The notes beneath the pieces are model-generated. The model did not search any database and was not told the origin of the DNA. It was given only the letters and a program-made list of their open reading frames with translations. The position numbers and the translations under genes were made by a program. DNA of 64,000 bases, taken from contig NC_030385.2 of assembly GCF_001625215.2 (NCBI RefSeq), forward strand, positions 36,853,598-36,917,597, read 5' to 3'. This DNA comes from Daucus carota subsp. sativus (lineage: Eukaryota; Streptophyta; Magnoliopsida; Apiales; Apiaceae). Positions 32,450-43,261 of this stretch are shown here, one piece after another. The first letter of the stretch is position 1; every line of letters begins with the position of its first letter.

Positions 32450-32580
32450 TATTTATAGGGGTTTGTATGAACTTGGGCAACAAGGAAAAAATACACAAGT
32501 CGTGATTCTTAAAGGAAAAAATTTGGTAACGACCGATTCTACGATATGGTCCACAAACTTGACGGCTAAATAACCCCAGA
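32450..32580 (-). promoter_or_regulatory. Promoter of paralogue D with shared boxes
   Basis: TATTTATAGGGGTTT at about 32450 gives a TATA box on minus. The proximal box is GAACTTGGGCAACAAGGAAA (from 32469) and the distal box ATGGTCCACAAACTTGACGG (from 32546). The spacing to the gene resembles that in A-C. Confidence 0.5.
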
Positions 32581-33379
32581 TTCAAGTTGTGTAATTTTCC
32601 GTCTTAATTACTTTGGATGAGTTCAAAGGGAAGACCAAGCCCTGGCTCATTTATTTTGAAACAACACAGAGTCTTTTGAAAAGGTGATTTCCTCTGAGTT
32701 TGACAGGATCACGGAAACACCCAATATTTTTCCTCGAAAACTCTCCTATATATTCATTCGTTTTTGAGTAAAATATAATTTTGTGTATTTTGTACTAGGG
32801 CTGTAAAATATTTGGGTGATCCCGGGTACCCCTTTGCTCAAGTAGCGGATCATATTATTTTTAGCTTGTCCAGATTTGGGTCCGGGATCGTTTTATTCGG
32901 ATATAAACCAATCCCGGGTATTTGAGATTTGGATCTGAACCGGATATGATCCAGTATCGTATTTTTTATTTTTTAACCGGGTAGTTTATGATCCATCGAA
33001 TATGATCCGAATATGATCCACTAACATCAAATATCATTATTATTTCAGTTGTTCAAATAATTATCATTTAGTCTAAGTAAACATAATATTATAAAGTATA
33101 ATAATTTTAAATTAAAATTTATTGTTATATGTTGGTATATATCATTTATTAAATATATATGAAGATAATAAGCATAATCACATTAAATAAATCATATTTT
33201 ATTGAAGATATAAATTTAAATAAGATATTACAATTTTATAAAATGATGACTATTTACTTGCAAATATGATAGTGTTAAAATATAATATGCATATGAGTTT
33301 GAATCGAATATGAACTATGGATCATATTCGGTTATTCGGGTAGGATCATATTATGAAAAATTATATGAGACTTGAAAAC

Positions 33380-35985
33380 ATTTGAAACTATTCTGTTTAA
33401 ACCAGTTCTCCATTTTCATTCATCTTAAAAACTGATTACAATATGAGAATTCATTCTCTACATAAAGGAAGTCTACAGAATGCATCCAAAACATTGGACA
33501 AGACCACTATCCTACTGCCATAAACATGCAGACAAAAATTATAACTAATACTGCTAGACCAGACAATTAACCATAACGGACTCTGGCCCTTTCTGGACTC
33601 ATGCATGCTACTGAATTTCTTCTGGACAGATGGTCCTTTGACTTCCATAAAGACCTTTGGCTTCATTACTCCCTCTCAAGCTGAGAGTTTGGAACATTAA
33701 CTCCCAGCTTGTTTAATAAAATCTGGTGTTGTCCTACAGTTAGGATTTTGGTAAACACATCTGCCACCTGTTCTGTAGTTGGAACATAAGTGGGATTAAT
33801 ATTGCCTTCAACAGCTTGTTCCCTGATAAAGTGGCAATCAATTTCCACATGTTTGATTTTTTCATGATGAACTGGATTTGCTGCAATAGCCAATGCAGAT
33901 TTGTTATCACAGAAAATAGTTGTTGAACCAAGATGAGTAAGTCCCAAGTCTTTAAGCAGTTGTTTCACCCAAAGAACCTCACAAACAGTCATTGCTAGAG
34001 ACCTGTATTCTGTTTCAGCTGTGGACCTTGCCACTACAGATTGTTTCTTTGACTTCCATGCAATAGGAGATTTACCAAGCACAATGCAATAACCTGTAGT
34101 AGATCTCCTTGTATTTGGGCATCCAGCCCAATCACTGTCACAATAGGCTTGTAATTCTGCAGCTGAGCTAGAAGCTAGTAAGATGCCTTGATCTTTGGAT
34201 CCTGATAGATATCTGAGAACTCTTTTAGCAGCTTGGAAATGAGCAGAAGTAGGATTGTGCATGAATTGGCTTAATACATGAACTGTAAAAGCAATATCTG
34301 GCCTTGTAATAGTCAGGTAAATTAATTTTCCAACCAATTTCTGATATTCCTCAGGATGAGAAAGTGGCTCACCTGCAGTTGAAATCAGCTTCACATGAGT
34401 ATCCATAGGTAATTTCAGAGGCTTGCACTGTGTCATCTTGTACTCATCCAGAATATCACAGATATATTTCTTTTGTGATAGAAATATTCCTTGATCATTC
34501 CTATCCACCTCTATTCCAAAAAAATACCTTAACTCACCTAGATCCTTCGTCTTAAACTGTGAGTTTAGGAATTGTTTTGTTTCATCAATAGCAGGCATAT
34601 AGTTTCCAGTAATCAAAAGGTCATCAACATAAGCCAATACTGCTGTGAAGTTGCTGCCTTCTTGTTTAGTGAACAATGTAGAATCAGCTTTGGACTGCTT
34701 GAATCCATCTGACTTCAGAGCCAAGCTTAACTTTTCAAACCACAATCTTGGTGACTGCCTAAGGCCATATAAGGTTTTGAGAAGCCTGAGTACCTTATTC
34801 TGAAACCTTGACAAATCGTGATGCTCCCCCTGAAATTCAGTGTTAAATCTGAAACCAACTCCTTCATAGCCTGGTGGGAATTTCATGTACACCACATCTT
34901 CCAATTTCTCATGTAAAAAAGCATTTTTTACATCCATCTGGTGAGTATACCACTCTTTAATAGCTGCAACAGCTAATAAGGACCTCACTGTGGTTAATTT
35001 GGCTACAGGAGCAAATGTTTGATCAAAGTCAACACCATACTTCTGCCTATTTCCTAAAATTACCAGTCTGGACTTATACCTTGTACTCTTTCTCTGGGGA
35101 TCATATTTGGTAGTATACAGCCATTTACATCCTATGGCTGTCTTTCCTGCTGGCAAATCAGTGACCTCCCATGTATTGTTACTTTCTAAAGCATCAAGTT
35201 CTTCATTCATAGCTTGGAGCCAGTGACTGTGCCTAGCTGCTTCCTTAAAATGTTTAGGGTCTGGAACCTTTCCCACAGTATTCATAAAGCATGAGAACTG
35301 AGAACTAACTTGAGCCTCAGTCACCTTTGTCACACAATTAGCACTAACATGATAATCATTATGCCATGTTGGTGCCCTGTGCTCTCTGTTAGATCTTCTT
35401 ACATTAGAATCCACAGCAGTTTTATTCTCCTCTTGAGTGCCTAACTCACTTTGTTCTATTGTTGTTGTGTTCTCTGGACCCAAATCAATCCATGTATCTT
35501 GAGTAACACCTGTGTCTTCCCTATTTTTATCTGCAGAATCTTGAACAATGTGATAGGGAAATATTGCTTCATAGAACTTGACATCTCTGGATACAAAAGT
35601 AACTCTAGTGAGCAAGTTATGCAATCTATATCCTTTCTGAGATGGGGAGTAACCTATAAATACACATGGTACTCCTCTTGGTTGGAATTTGTCCTTGGTT
35701 CTACTTGGATTGTATGCAAATGCTAAGCAACCAAATATTTTCAGGTGCCAATATTCTGGTTGCTTTTTGTGAAGGAGCTCATATGGAGTTTTTCCTTTAA
35801 GCACAACACTAGGTAGTCTATTTGTGATACGTGTTGCTGCAAGTACACAATCACCCCAGAATTGTAGTGGCAGACCTGTTTGGAACCTTAAGGCTCTTGC
35901 CATTTCAAGTATGTTCCTATGCTTCCTTTCTGCGCTTCCATTCTGTTGGGGCTTATCAACACAAGATGTTTGGTGACTGAATCTG
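33380..35985 (-). mobile_element. Broken Copia retrotransposon fragment
   Basis: Minus-strand Copia remnant inside the hAT-like element. It keeps the end of the integrase, the reverse transcriptase, RNase H and a partial 3' region. There is no LTR pair, gag or protease, so it is broken at both ends. The family differs from the whole Copia element at 13-28 kb. Age cannot be estimated without LTRs. Confidence 0.8.
33666..35903 (-). pseudogene. Copia pol remnant (integrase end, RT, RNase H)
   Basis: 745-codon open stretch. Recognisable are the integrase C-terminal region (LKIFGCLAFAYNPSRTKDKF), the reverse transcriptase with its YVDD box (AYVDDLLITG) and RNase H (AYCDSDWAGCPNTRRSTTGY, then STAETEY). 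It is a fossil part of the broken element and not a host gene. Confidence 0.85.
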
Positions 35986-36159
35986 AGTGGGTATAGGTGT
36001 GCCCGTATCCAGGATCATATATTATACGGGCTTAATTTTTCCACCAGATTTAGATCGTTTTCAAAACGGATATGAGACATGTATCATATTTTCAAGTCGA
36101 ATATGAACCGAGACACCGTATAGTTCGTATCGATTTACATCCCTATTTTGTAATGTATT

Positions 36160-36880
36160 TTTTATGTCAGATCATATGGGATACTCGATCTCGAAAACTA
36201 ACACATGTCGAGCTAAATGTCAAATTTACTCACGGTTCCGTTAAAGTACTACGGCAGTACTACTACCTTCGTTAACCTTGTCAAGGTAAATGCGTCTTTC
36301 ACTACTGCAATGACTAATTACAGTAAATTACAAAAATTATGAACCCTAATTTTGAAGTATATTCAAAAACACATTGGGCTCAAATTATTATATGTATCCA
36401 AATCAACAATTTGATCCTTTCCCAGGAAATTCATCAGTACTGGCATTCTTTTACTTTGAGAGAAACAATCAATTCACTCGGTTTTGAATTTATAGCCATT
36501 CTCAGAAACAATCTTCACAATATTGATTGCTTTATTATCTGTCCCGTTTTTGAATAGCAGCTTCCAAACATCTATTTATAGACTAAGGTTTGGCAGATTT
36601 TTTTCTTACACCAACATCACAAGGCTAGCAGATTCTCTAACATGACTATTTTTGATAAGTTAAGTAAATTTGTGGGGAATGGATGAAAACAAGTAGAATT
36701 ATAATTTCAGTATTCATCTGGCGAATAGAAAGGTACCGTCTTTCATTGACAAAACAGGTATGGGATGTTAACTCAACAAACCGTAACATATTCAGCGATC
36801 ATGACTATTGACTTGTTTGGGCTTGTGATCTCGACGATTTCGCTGCCATAGAGCATCCGGACAATTACGACTTTAATCGT
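36160..36880. other. Spacer between hAT-like element and Tourist-like MITE
   Basis: No gene or structured repeat recognised. Confidence 0.45.
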
Positions 36881-36886
36881 AATTAA

Positions 36887-37350
36887 GAGGGGTGTATTCG
36901 ATTGGGATTTTAATGGATTGTTTCTAGTCTATGGATTTTAATGGATTGTGTTTGATTTTGATTTTGTGCGGATTCTTGATAAAATGTCGCAGAATTGATA
37001 GGATTTAAGCACAATGCTTCAAAATCCCATTGATTTTGATGGGACTTCAAAAAACTTAAAATACACTGAAGAATGCCACAAAATCCATCATTTTATGAAA
37101 TGCAAAAAAATCCATCAGCATTTGAATACCATCAGATTTTAATGGATTTTAAACAATCCCAATTGAATACCATCGGATTTTAAAGCATAATTTAAAATCC
37201 CAATTGAATACCACCAGATTTTGTAGCATAATTTGAAATCCCAATTGAATACCTCAAGATTTTAATGGATTTCAAACAATTCCAATCGAATACCCTCGGA
37301 TTTCATAAATGCAAAAAATTGCTTTAAAATCCCAATCCAATACACCCCTC
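36887..37350. mobile_element. Tourist-like MITE (PIF/Harbinger)
   Basis: 464 bp with TIRs GAGGGGTGTATTCGATTGGG and the complement of CCCAATCCAATACACCCCTC, flanked by TAA on both sides (36884-36886 and 37351-37353). The interior holds several diverged repeats of TCCCAATTGAATACC...GATTTTAA. Confidence 0.9.
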
Positions 37351-37405
37351 TAAATCCTCTTGTTTTAGTATATTGGCTATACCACACAGATTATGGGAAC
37401 TTAAA

Positions 37406-37962
37406 GGGTTTTATATCAAACTGGCCACCTTTTGCGTCAAAATATCTCAATTAACCCATCTATCTCATCGGCGACTCATTTAAACCACTATAAACCAAAT
37501 ATATATCGTTTTACCCACATCACTATTCACACCTCTTTACTTAATCATTTATCAAAAAATAACCGTTTAACTTTTTACTGCAAAACCACTTCGACTACAT
37601 ATATAATTGTCTCTAGTATATATCATAATAATTTGGGAATTGCTAGAGCAACATAGCTATGTAGTTAAAAAAATATGGTTGTAAATATATATATTTATGT
37701 GATCACCCTAGCTATGTTACTTTATAAATTTCCAAATCATTTTGATAAATACTAGAGACAATTATGAAAATACTCGAAGTGGTTTTGTAGTAAAAAGTTA
37801 AACGGTTAATTTTTGATAAATGATAAAGTAAAGAGGCATGAATAGTGATGCGGGTAAAATGATATATATTTGCTTTACAGCGACTTAAATGAGTCGCCGA
37901 TGAGATGGGTGGGTCAAATGAGATATTTTGACGTAACAGGTGGCCAGTTTGATATAAAACCC
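37406..37962. mobile_element. Mutator-like foldback MITE with long TIRs
   Basis: 557 bp. The two arms, about 230-240 bp each, are inverted copies with only scattered differences; ends are GGGTTTTATATCAAACTGGC and its complement. It is flanked by the 9-bp TSD GAACTTAAA (37397-37405 and 37963-37971), the length used by MULEs. The central 90 bp is unique and AT-rich. Confidence 0.9.
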
Positions 37963-37971
37963 GAACTTAAA

Positions 37972-38750
37972 GTCAGGACTTATAAGTGATTAAAATGTTT
38001 GGGAAAGAAGTAGAAGTCGTGAAACAAAAACTAGCATTCTTAACTTCTTTTAAGTAATTCTTGACTTCTTACTCAAACGATACAAATAAGTGCTTCTGAT
38101 TTATAGTCCCAGAAATTGGACTTTTAATTCTTGGCCAAACTCCCCCGATATGTTATAACTAATATTTTATTTATAAATTTTAAATTTAATTTAAATAGTA
38201 TTATATTTTATTTATAATTTTTCTGAACAACAATTTTTAGCTGAAAAGCTCTTTTAGAAAAAACATGTATTCACATGCTTTTAGAAAAAAATTGTTTTCA
38301 GCTTTAGCAGGAAGCAGTTACAGATTTTACTACCAAACCTCAATAAAAACATTACTTTTTTATATTATAACTCAAAAGAATATCAAAAAATTACCAAATA
38401 ATTATTTAATTTCTACAACATTTTTTTAACGACATTTTTTCTGATATCACAATAATTTGTAACTGCAATCCCAAGAGAGAAAATGACCTAATTAACATGT
38501 TTTTAAACAACGCTTGCCCAAAATGTCAATACTATGAACGAATGCCCTTTTTATCTGATCAACCACACATTGCTTAAACGCGTACATGCATTATGCACTA
38601 GCTGGATGCTAGCATGGATCCCACCCGTCCTTTCTCCCATCCATTATTTCTGTGTCCTCACCCCTCTCTGTTTTAATCTCTTACCAGGACTCTTTCCCTC
38701 TAATATCGTTCTCCCTGCTCTCACTTCTATCTCTCTCTTTCTTGCATACA
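37972..38750. other. Spacer, no gene seen
   Basis: AT-rich sequence between the foldback MITE and the upstream region of the MEE60-like gene. No feature supported. Confidence 0.45.
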
Positions 38751-38759
38751 CGCAAAGCA

Positions 38760-38838
38760 TATATGCGTATAGTTCATCCACGCATAATCAATATGCGTAT
38801 AGATCATACACGTATAACCAATATGCGTATCTACAGTT
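38760..38838. repeat. Short tandem repeat, period 30 bp
   Basis: About two and a half copies of an ATATGCGTATAGNTCATNCA unit. It causes a small open frame with a repeated amino acid pattern that is not a supported gene. Confidence 0.75.
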
Positions 38839-39287
38839 ATTTAAATCATGTAAGAATGAACATACAAGCCACGCATACAGAAGATGCGTATGTAATTCGG
38901 TATTTTGGGCAAGCTAACTAACTTTGGTTAATATTGGTCACGTAACTCTAGAAAAGAGATATTATGGGCTTTCACCCATCCCAAGACCTTAATAAATTTG
39001 CTCACAAACACGTTAATACTTGTTCGGCACATTCGGGAACCAACCCGAATCCACAATTTATGACGCTAATCAATTTTGTGAAGTTGTCTGTTTGAAAATC
39101 GAAACCTTTTCACTCCCGATTAGTCCCAAAATGCCAACACTCCAAAACCAAGAAAAAGAAAGTATTCTACACAACACTTTCCCTTTCCCCTTCACTCAAA
39201 AGAAACCTCCTTTCTCACAACCCCAAGCAATCATCACTTGACCACCATCTTCATTCACAACATCTTCCCCCTATTTTCAACACCACA

Positions 39288-39303
39288 ATGAGCGAGTAAG
39301 TAG

Positions 39304-39343
<40 letters not shown>

Positions 39344-39976
39344 TATATGCATAATTGTTTCTCTTTCTTTATTTGACGTCTTATTCATCTTTCTTTCTCT
39401 CGCAGATCTGAAACACACCCAAAAGAGGACTACCCTGAACCAAGAAGATCCCACTCATCCTCAACAACCTCAACAACAAGTGTCCATGTCACAGCTCTTG
39501 ATGGGCTTGTCAATGTCAACTCCCTCTTCACCATTGCTGTCTTTGTGGGCCTTTCTCTCACAACCCCTAATCAAAGATCACTTGAAAACCGATCAGCTTG
39601 TGATGCAGGCAATGATATCGCCAAGAAATTGCTCGTATTCGAAGTCGTTTCCTTTAGTTTCTTTCTGTTTTCTTCATTAGTGGCACAAGGGCTTAAATTG
39701 GCTATCAATCTTTTGAATAGTAAAGATGTTGATGAGGCTTTTAGAGCTCACATTAGTCTTAAAGTTCTGAGATTTGGAATGTTGGGTTCCGCGGTTGGGT
39801 CGGTCATGGGGTGCTTGTTCTTGATGTTGTCTATGATTAATGTGATTCAGATACGGTTAGGAATGTTGTCTTGTGGGAGTAAACAGACGGTGCATTCGGT
39901 CACTGCCTTGGTTGTTTTGGTCACTTCTGCGCTTGTGGTTTATATATCTACGGCTGTTTATGCGTTTTTACATTAG
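39288..39976 (+). CDS. MEE60-like plant membrane protein
   Basis: Exon 1 is only 8 coding bases (39288-39295); exon 2 is 39406-39976. They join across a GT-AG intron in phase to give 192 aa. The protein resembles the plant family containing Arabidopsis MATERNAL EFFECT EMBRYO ARREST 60, recognised by HVTALDGLVNVNSLFTIAVF. A polar Ser/Thr-rich N-terminus is followed by about four hydrophobic segments (LVNVNSLFTIAVFVGLSL, LLVFEVVSFSFFLFSSLVA, FGMLGSAVGSVMGCLFLML, VTALVVLVTSALVVYIST). The molecular function is unknown. The tiny first exon is typical of genes split just after the start codon and easily missed. A (CT)n tract lies in the intron. Confidence 0.85.
39309..39337 (+). repeat. (CT)n microsatellite in the MEE60-like intron
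   Basis: About 14 uninterrupted CT units right after the donor site of the first intron. Confidence 0.95.
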
Positions 39977-41400
39977 AGGTGAATCTTGATTAAGGCTTGT
40001 AACTTTGTGCAACTGGGGTCGATTTTCTTTTATCTTTGATACAATTTGCTTGTTTATGATATTGAATGTACTTAACTTTTGGAATTAATCAGAAGCCGTT
40101 CTTTAAGTTAATTAATTTTAATAGTCCTGACTTTTAATGAAATTTGCTGTATTATTAGTCATTAGATATTTTTGATGCTTAAGCTTATGAATTGCTTTGT
40201 AGGGAATGGTAGCTTAATGTTGATACTTGAGAAGCATTATTGGTTACATTTTTGTTGCTTAAAAGCATTGTAATATATAAAATCTGATACAGTTCACATT
40301 GTTGTTGGAATTGTGTTGCTCGGAACCATAAATTTATCTATATACACATAAATTTCGCCATAGTTTACTCTTTACTTGGTGAATGAATGACATATTTGCT
40401 GGTGAAATTTGCCGATCATTATATGGATGAACTAGTCTAATGTTCTGATTTCTATCATAGTTCTTTCAGCTTTGACTATGCAAGCTGTGGAGTTCACTTC
40501 ACTCTTTTCCCAGTTATATGCTACTGCTGTTTATATATTTTCAAATCTCAGTACTTTTGTTCCTATATATTGAAAGTATCCGCTGAAAATCTGATGATTG
40601 GTAGTGAACCTTAGTCGCATGCAGGTCTATGAAATACAGTTTAATAAGTGTATATCTAGGTACACATCTGCATAACAATTTAGTTCATATTGACCTTAAA
40701 AGCTTCACCTCTCCTGTCTTGATCTTTCATCTATTCAATCTTTTGGTCATTGAATTGGATGTGTTAGATATTAGATGACGCTACGTGCTACTATATGTTA
40801 CAGAAAGGCTAAAGCCTATGAACTCTAGACTAGAGGCTTATATTCAGCTTCCACCAATTTGTCCAATTCATGTCATTGTAATTTGTTTCGTTCAATTTAT
40901 TCTTTATTAAAATATGCTTTCATAAGTTTTATTGTTTGCAGGAGAATCTGTATCCAGGGAGAATGCTGTGGATTTGAAATGTAATCATCTTCTTCACACG
41001 CCTTCTCTACCCAACTTGTTTGACATCATGGAATACAGTCTCTCCTCAACTAAACCGTGTCACCTGATTTCTAAAGTTACATGATGATCAGACTGTAATC
41101 TTTAACCTCCCTGATAAGTTGTTACATCCATGATCCATTCACGTTTGTAAATCCGCAGACATTCTGAAGTCTGGACTATGCTGGGAAATCCTTATTTTCT
41201 TTTTTTATTTTTGGGCTAAAATATAGTGAATGGATTGTTTCTCCATGTTGTACTAAGAAAGAAAACAAAGAATTTAACTTTGGTGATTCTTATATGCCCA
41301 ATAAACACTTTCCACCATAGCTGTGCTGGTCGAGGACTCGAAGTATAGAACCAAGAAGTTGAGAAGGTACTTGTATGAAATCTTCACAGAAAGAGAAGTA
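39977..41400 (+). other. 3' flank of the MEE60-like gene
   Basis: Probable 3' UTR and spacer. An acceptor-like TTTGCAG at 40940 followed by non-coding sequence could mark a spliced 3' UTR. No second gene seen. Confidence 0.4.
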
Positions 41401-41536
41401 ATTAAGCTAATGCCTTGGATCCTCTAGATTTTTAACATCAAAGATCTTGCACATCAAATCAGGAGAACAAGTTTGTAAAAAACAGAAGAAGATACACTCA
41501 AAATCAAGTATAATCAAGTTATTATTCCAGTCTTGA

Positions 41537-41564
41537 CCCCCCCCCCCCCCCCCCCCCCCCCCCC
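41537..41564. repeat. 28-nt poly(C) run
   Basis: Twenty-eight consecutive C, followed by two tandem copies (about 40 bp each) of an AAATTTTTTTCTT...GAAATTCT unit to 41641. On the minus strand it would encode poly-Gly, which is spurious. Confidence 0.9.
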
Positions 41565-41926
41565 AAATTTTTTTTCTTACAATCTTAGAATTATGAAATT
41601 CTCCAAATTTTTTTCTTGCAATCTTAGAATTATGAAATTCTGTCAATTGTGTCCAATTAATCATCTTACACAAAAAGAATGAAGACACTAATCGTGGAAT
41701 TTATTTTAAAAAAAAAATTTACATACATATATGATAGTAGTAACATAGATAATGTGTACAATATAACATAGAAATCAGAAAGTTTTGCAAAATCTAAAAA
41801 ACCACAAACATGTTCAAAGATGAGGAAATGCATATCAAAACAAGAGATGATCTCTTCTATCGTCTCCCCTCCTCTAAAAACCCAAATCATAACTTACATA
41901 TTATTAACTCATGCCTTTTAAACCAT

Positions 41927-42412
41927 TTAATTTGTTTCCAATGCAGCAAATCCACCACCTTTCATCATCTGTTTAAACTCAATGAAATTCACCTTCCCAT
42001 CCCCATCCACATCCGCCTTCTTTATCATCAACCTGCAATCTTCTACGGTCCTCCCTTGCTTCAGTCCCAAGGAAGCCAACACTGACCGCAACTCATCAAC
42101 TGTGATGTACCCGTCTCGATTTTGGTCAAAAACATTAAACGCTTCTCTTATGTCTTCTTCCTCATCTTTCTCATGCATTATTGTTTTATACAATGCCCCG
42201 AATTCTTCCATGTCCACGTACCCGTCTCCATTTACATCGATCTTATCAATCATCTGGACAAGTTCGTCATCCGTTATGAACATTCCTAAGTTGTGTAATG
42301 AATCGCTGAGCTCTTTCTTTGTAATCTTCCCATCTCCATTTCGATCAAACATATGAAATACACGACGCAGCTCAGCTGGATCCATCTTTTCAGCCTCCTC
42401 CTGATTAGCCAT
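41927..42412 (-). CDS. Calmodulin-like protein, CML7 type
   Basis: Intronless 161-aa EF-hand calcium sensor. Four complete loops can be read: [12 protein letters not shown] (about residue 23), [12 protein letters not shown] (about 59), [12 protein letters not shown] (about 97) and [12 protein letters not shown] (about 135). Each has acidic residues at 1 and 12. Loop 3 has Arg in place of Gly at position 4, a mild change. The protein starts [20 protein letters not shown] and ends [12 protein letters not shown], closely resembling Arabidopsis CML7. There is no acylation or membrane signal, so it is probably cytosolic or nuclear. Intronless structure is usual for CMLs. Confidence 0.92.
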   Translation of the reverse strand: MANQEEAEKMDPAELRRVFHMFDRNGDGKITKKELSDSLHNLGMFITDDELVQMIDKIDVNGDGYVDMEEFGALYKTIMHEKDEEEDIREAFNVFDQNRDGYITVDELRSVLASLGLKQGRTVEDCRLMIKKADVDGDGKVNFIEFKQMMKGGGFAALETN

Positions 42413-43260
42413 AATTTAGTTAGGTGTTCTGATACTTATGGAAAAACAAGATAATGAGACTTTTCGATATGTGTATGTTTAGGTGGATAGAAATTAGGAG
42501 AATGCCATATGACAATCAGTACATGAATGAGAATACAGAGGCCAGGTTTGTCTTAAAAAATTATGAAGATTAGCCTATTGGAATGCGAAAAATCAATTAA
42601 ATTAAAACCAATTGTGTGCTTGAGTGAAGAATGGTCGAAGAACGTCAAGATAAGAGGACAATTAACACCCATTCAATTTGCATGGGTAAAATTTATTAGC
42701 TATTTTTAGGCACAAGCATTTTAAATTATATATATTATTAGATATACTAAAAGAAATTAATATAATCAATCAAATTTAAAGCCTTCCCTTAGAATATGAT
42801 TTAAAATGTTTTTGCAAAATAGGAAACTATCATTAGTAGTTAAGAGCATCCACAATTGCAAGTACACAAGGAGGCCCTGAACCAAATTTGGGTGATCAGT
42901 TCACTTACAGAGCAGTCATGGCTGAATATGTATAATGTATATAATTATGATAAATGTGTATCATTTGAAAATGTAAATAATAGTATCTTTATGAACGTGA
43001 TATTTCACCATTTTCAATATGATAAAAACTTGTATCGATACAAAATTTTCATCGGTACAGTTACACTATAATGAAAAACCAAATTACTTGAATTCTGAGG
43101 TGCATTGACAATTTTTATATACTATATGCTGTATAAATATGATTACAAATCATTTTTATTCCTTCATCGCTAACCAAACACATCATGAAGGCCTCCAGGC
43201 CTTCTAATACATGCTAGTCTCTCAGATCAAAGAGCCAACCACATTAGTATCTTATGACTA
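42413..43260. other. CML upstream region and spacer
   Basis: Holds the CML promoter and the 3' flank of the phosphatase gene. No further gene seen. Confidence 0.45.
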
Positions 43261-43261
43261 A

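Larger units (their letters stand above)
32796..36145. mobile_element. hAT-like non-autonomous element enclosing a Copia fragment
   Basis: Left end TAGGGCTGTAAAATA, right end TTTACATCCCTA, near-matching short TIRs of hAT type. The flanks contain ATTTTGTA at 32787-32794 and 36145-36152, an 8-bp duplication if the ends are shifted by one or two bases. The hAT sequence is about 570 bp on the left and 155 bp on the right, rich in GGATCATAT-type subterminal repeats. The middle is the Copia fragment. Confidence 0.65.

Noticed and set aside
38534-38921. Two overlapping ORFs with repeated Tyr/Ser/Asn patterns
   Set aside because: They arise from the 30-bp ATATGCGTATA tandem repeat and resemble no family.
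41407-41688. ORF with a poly-Gly stretch
   Set aside because: Product of the 28-nt C run; no coding features on either side.
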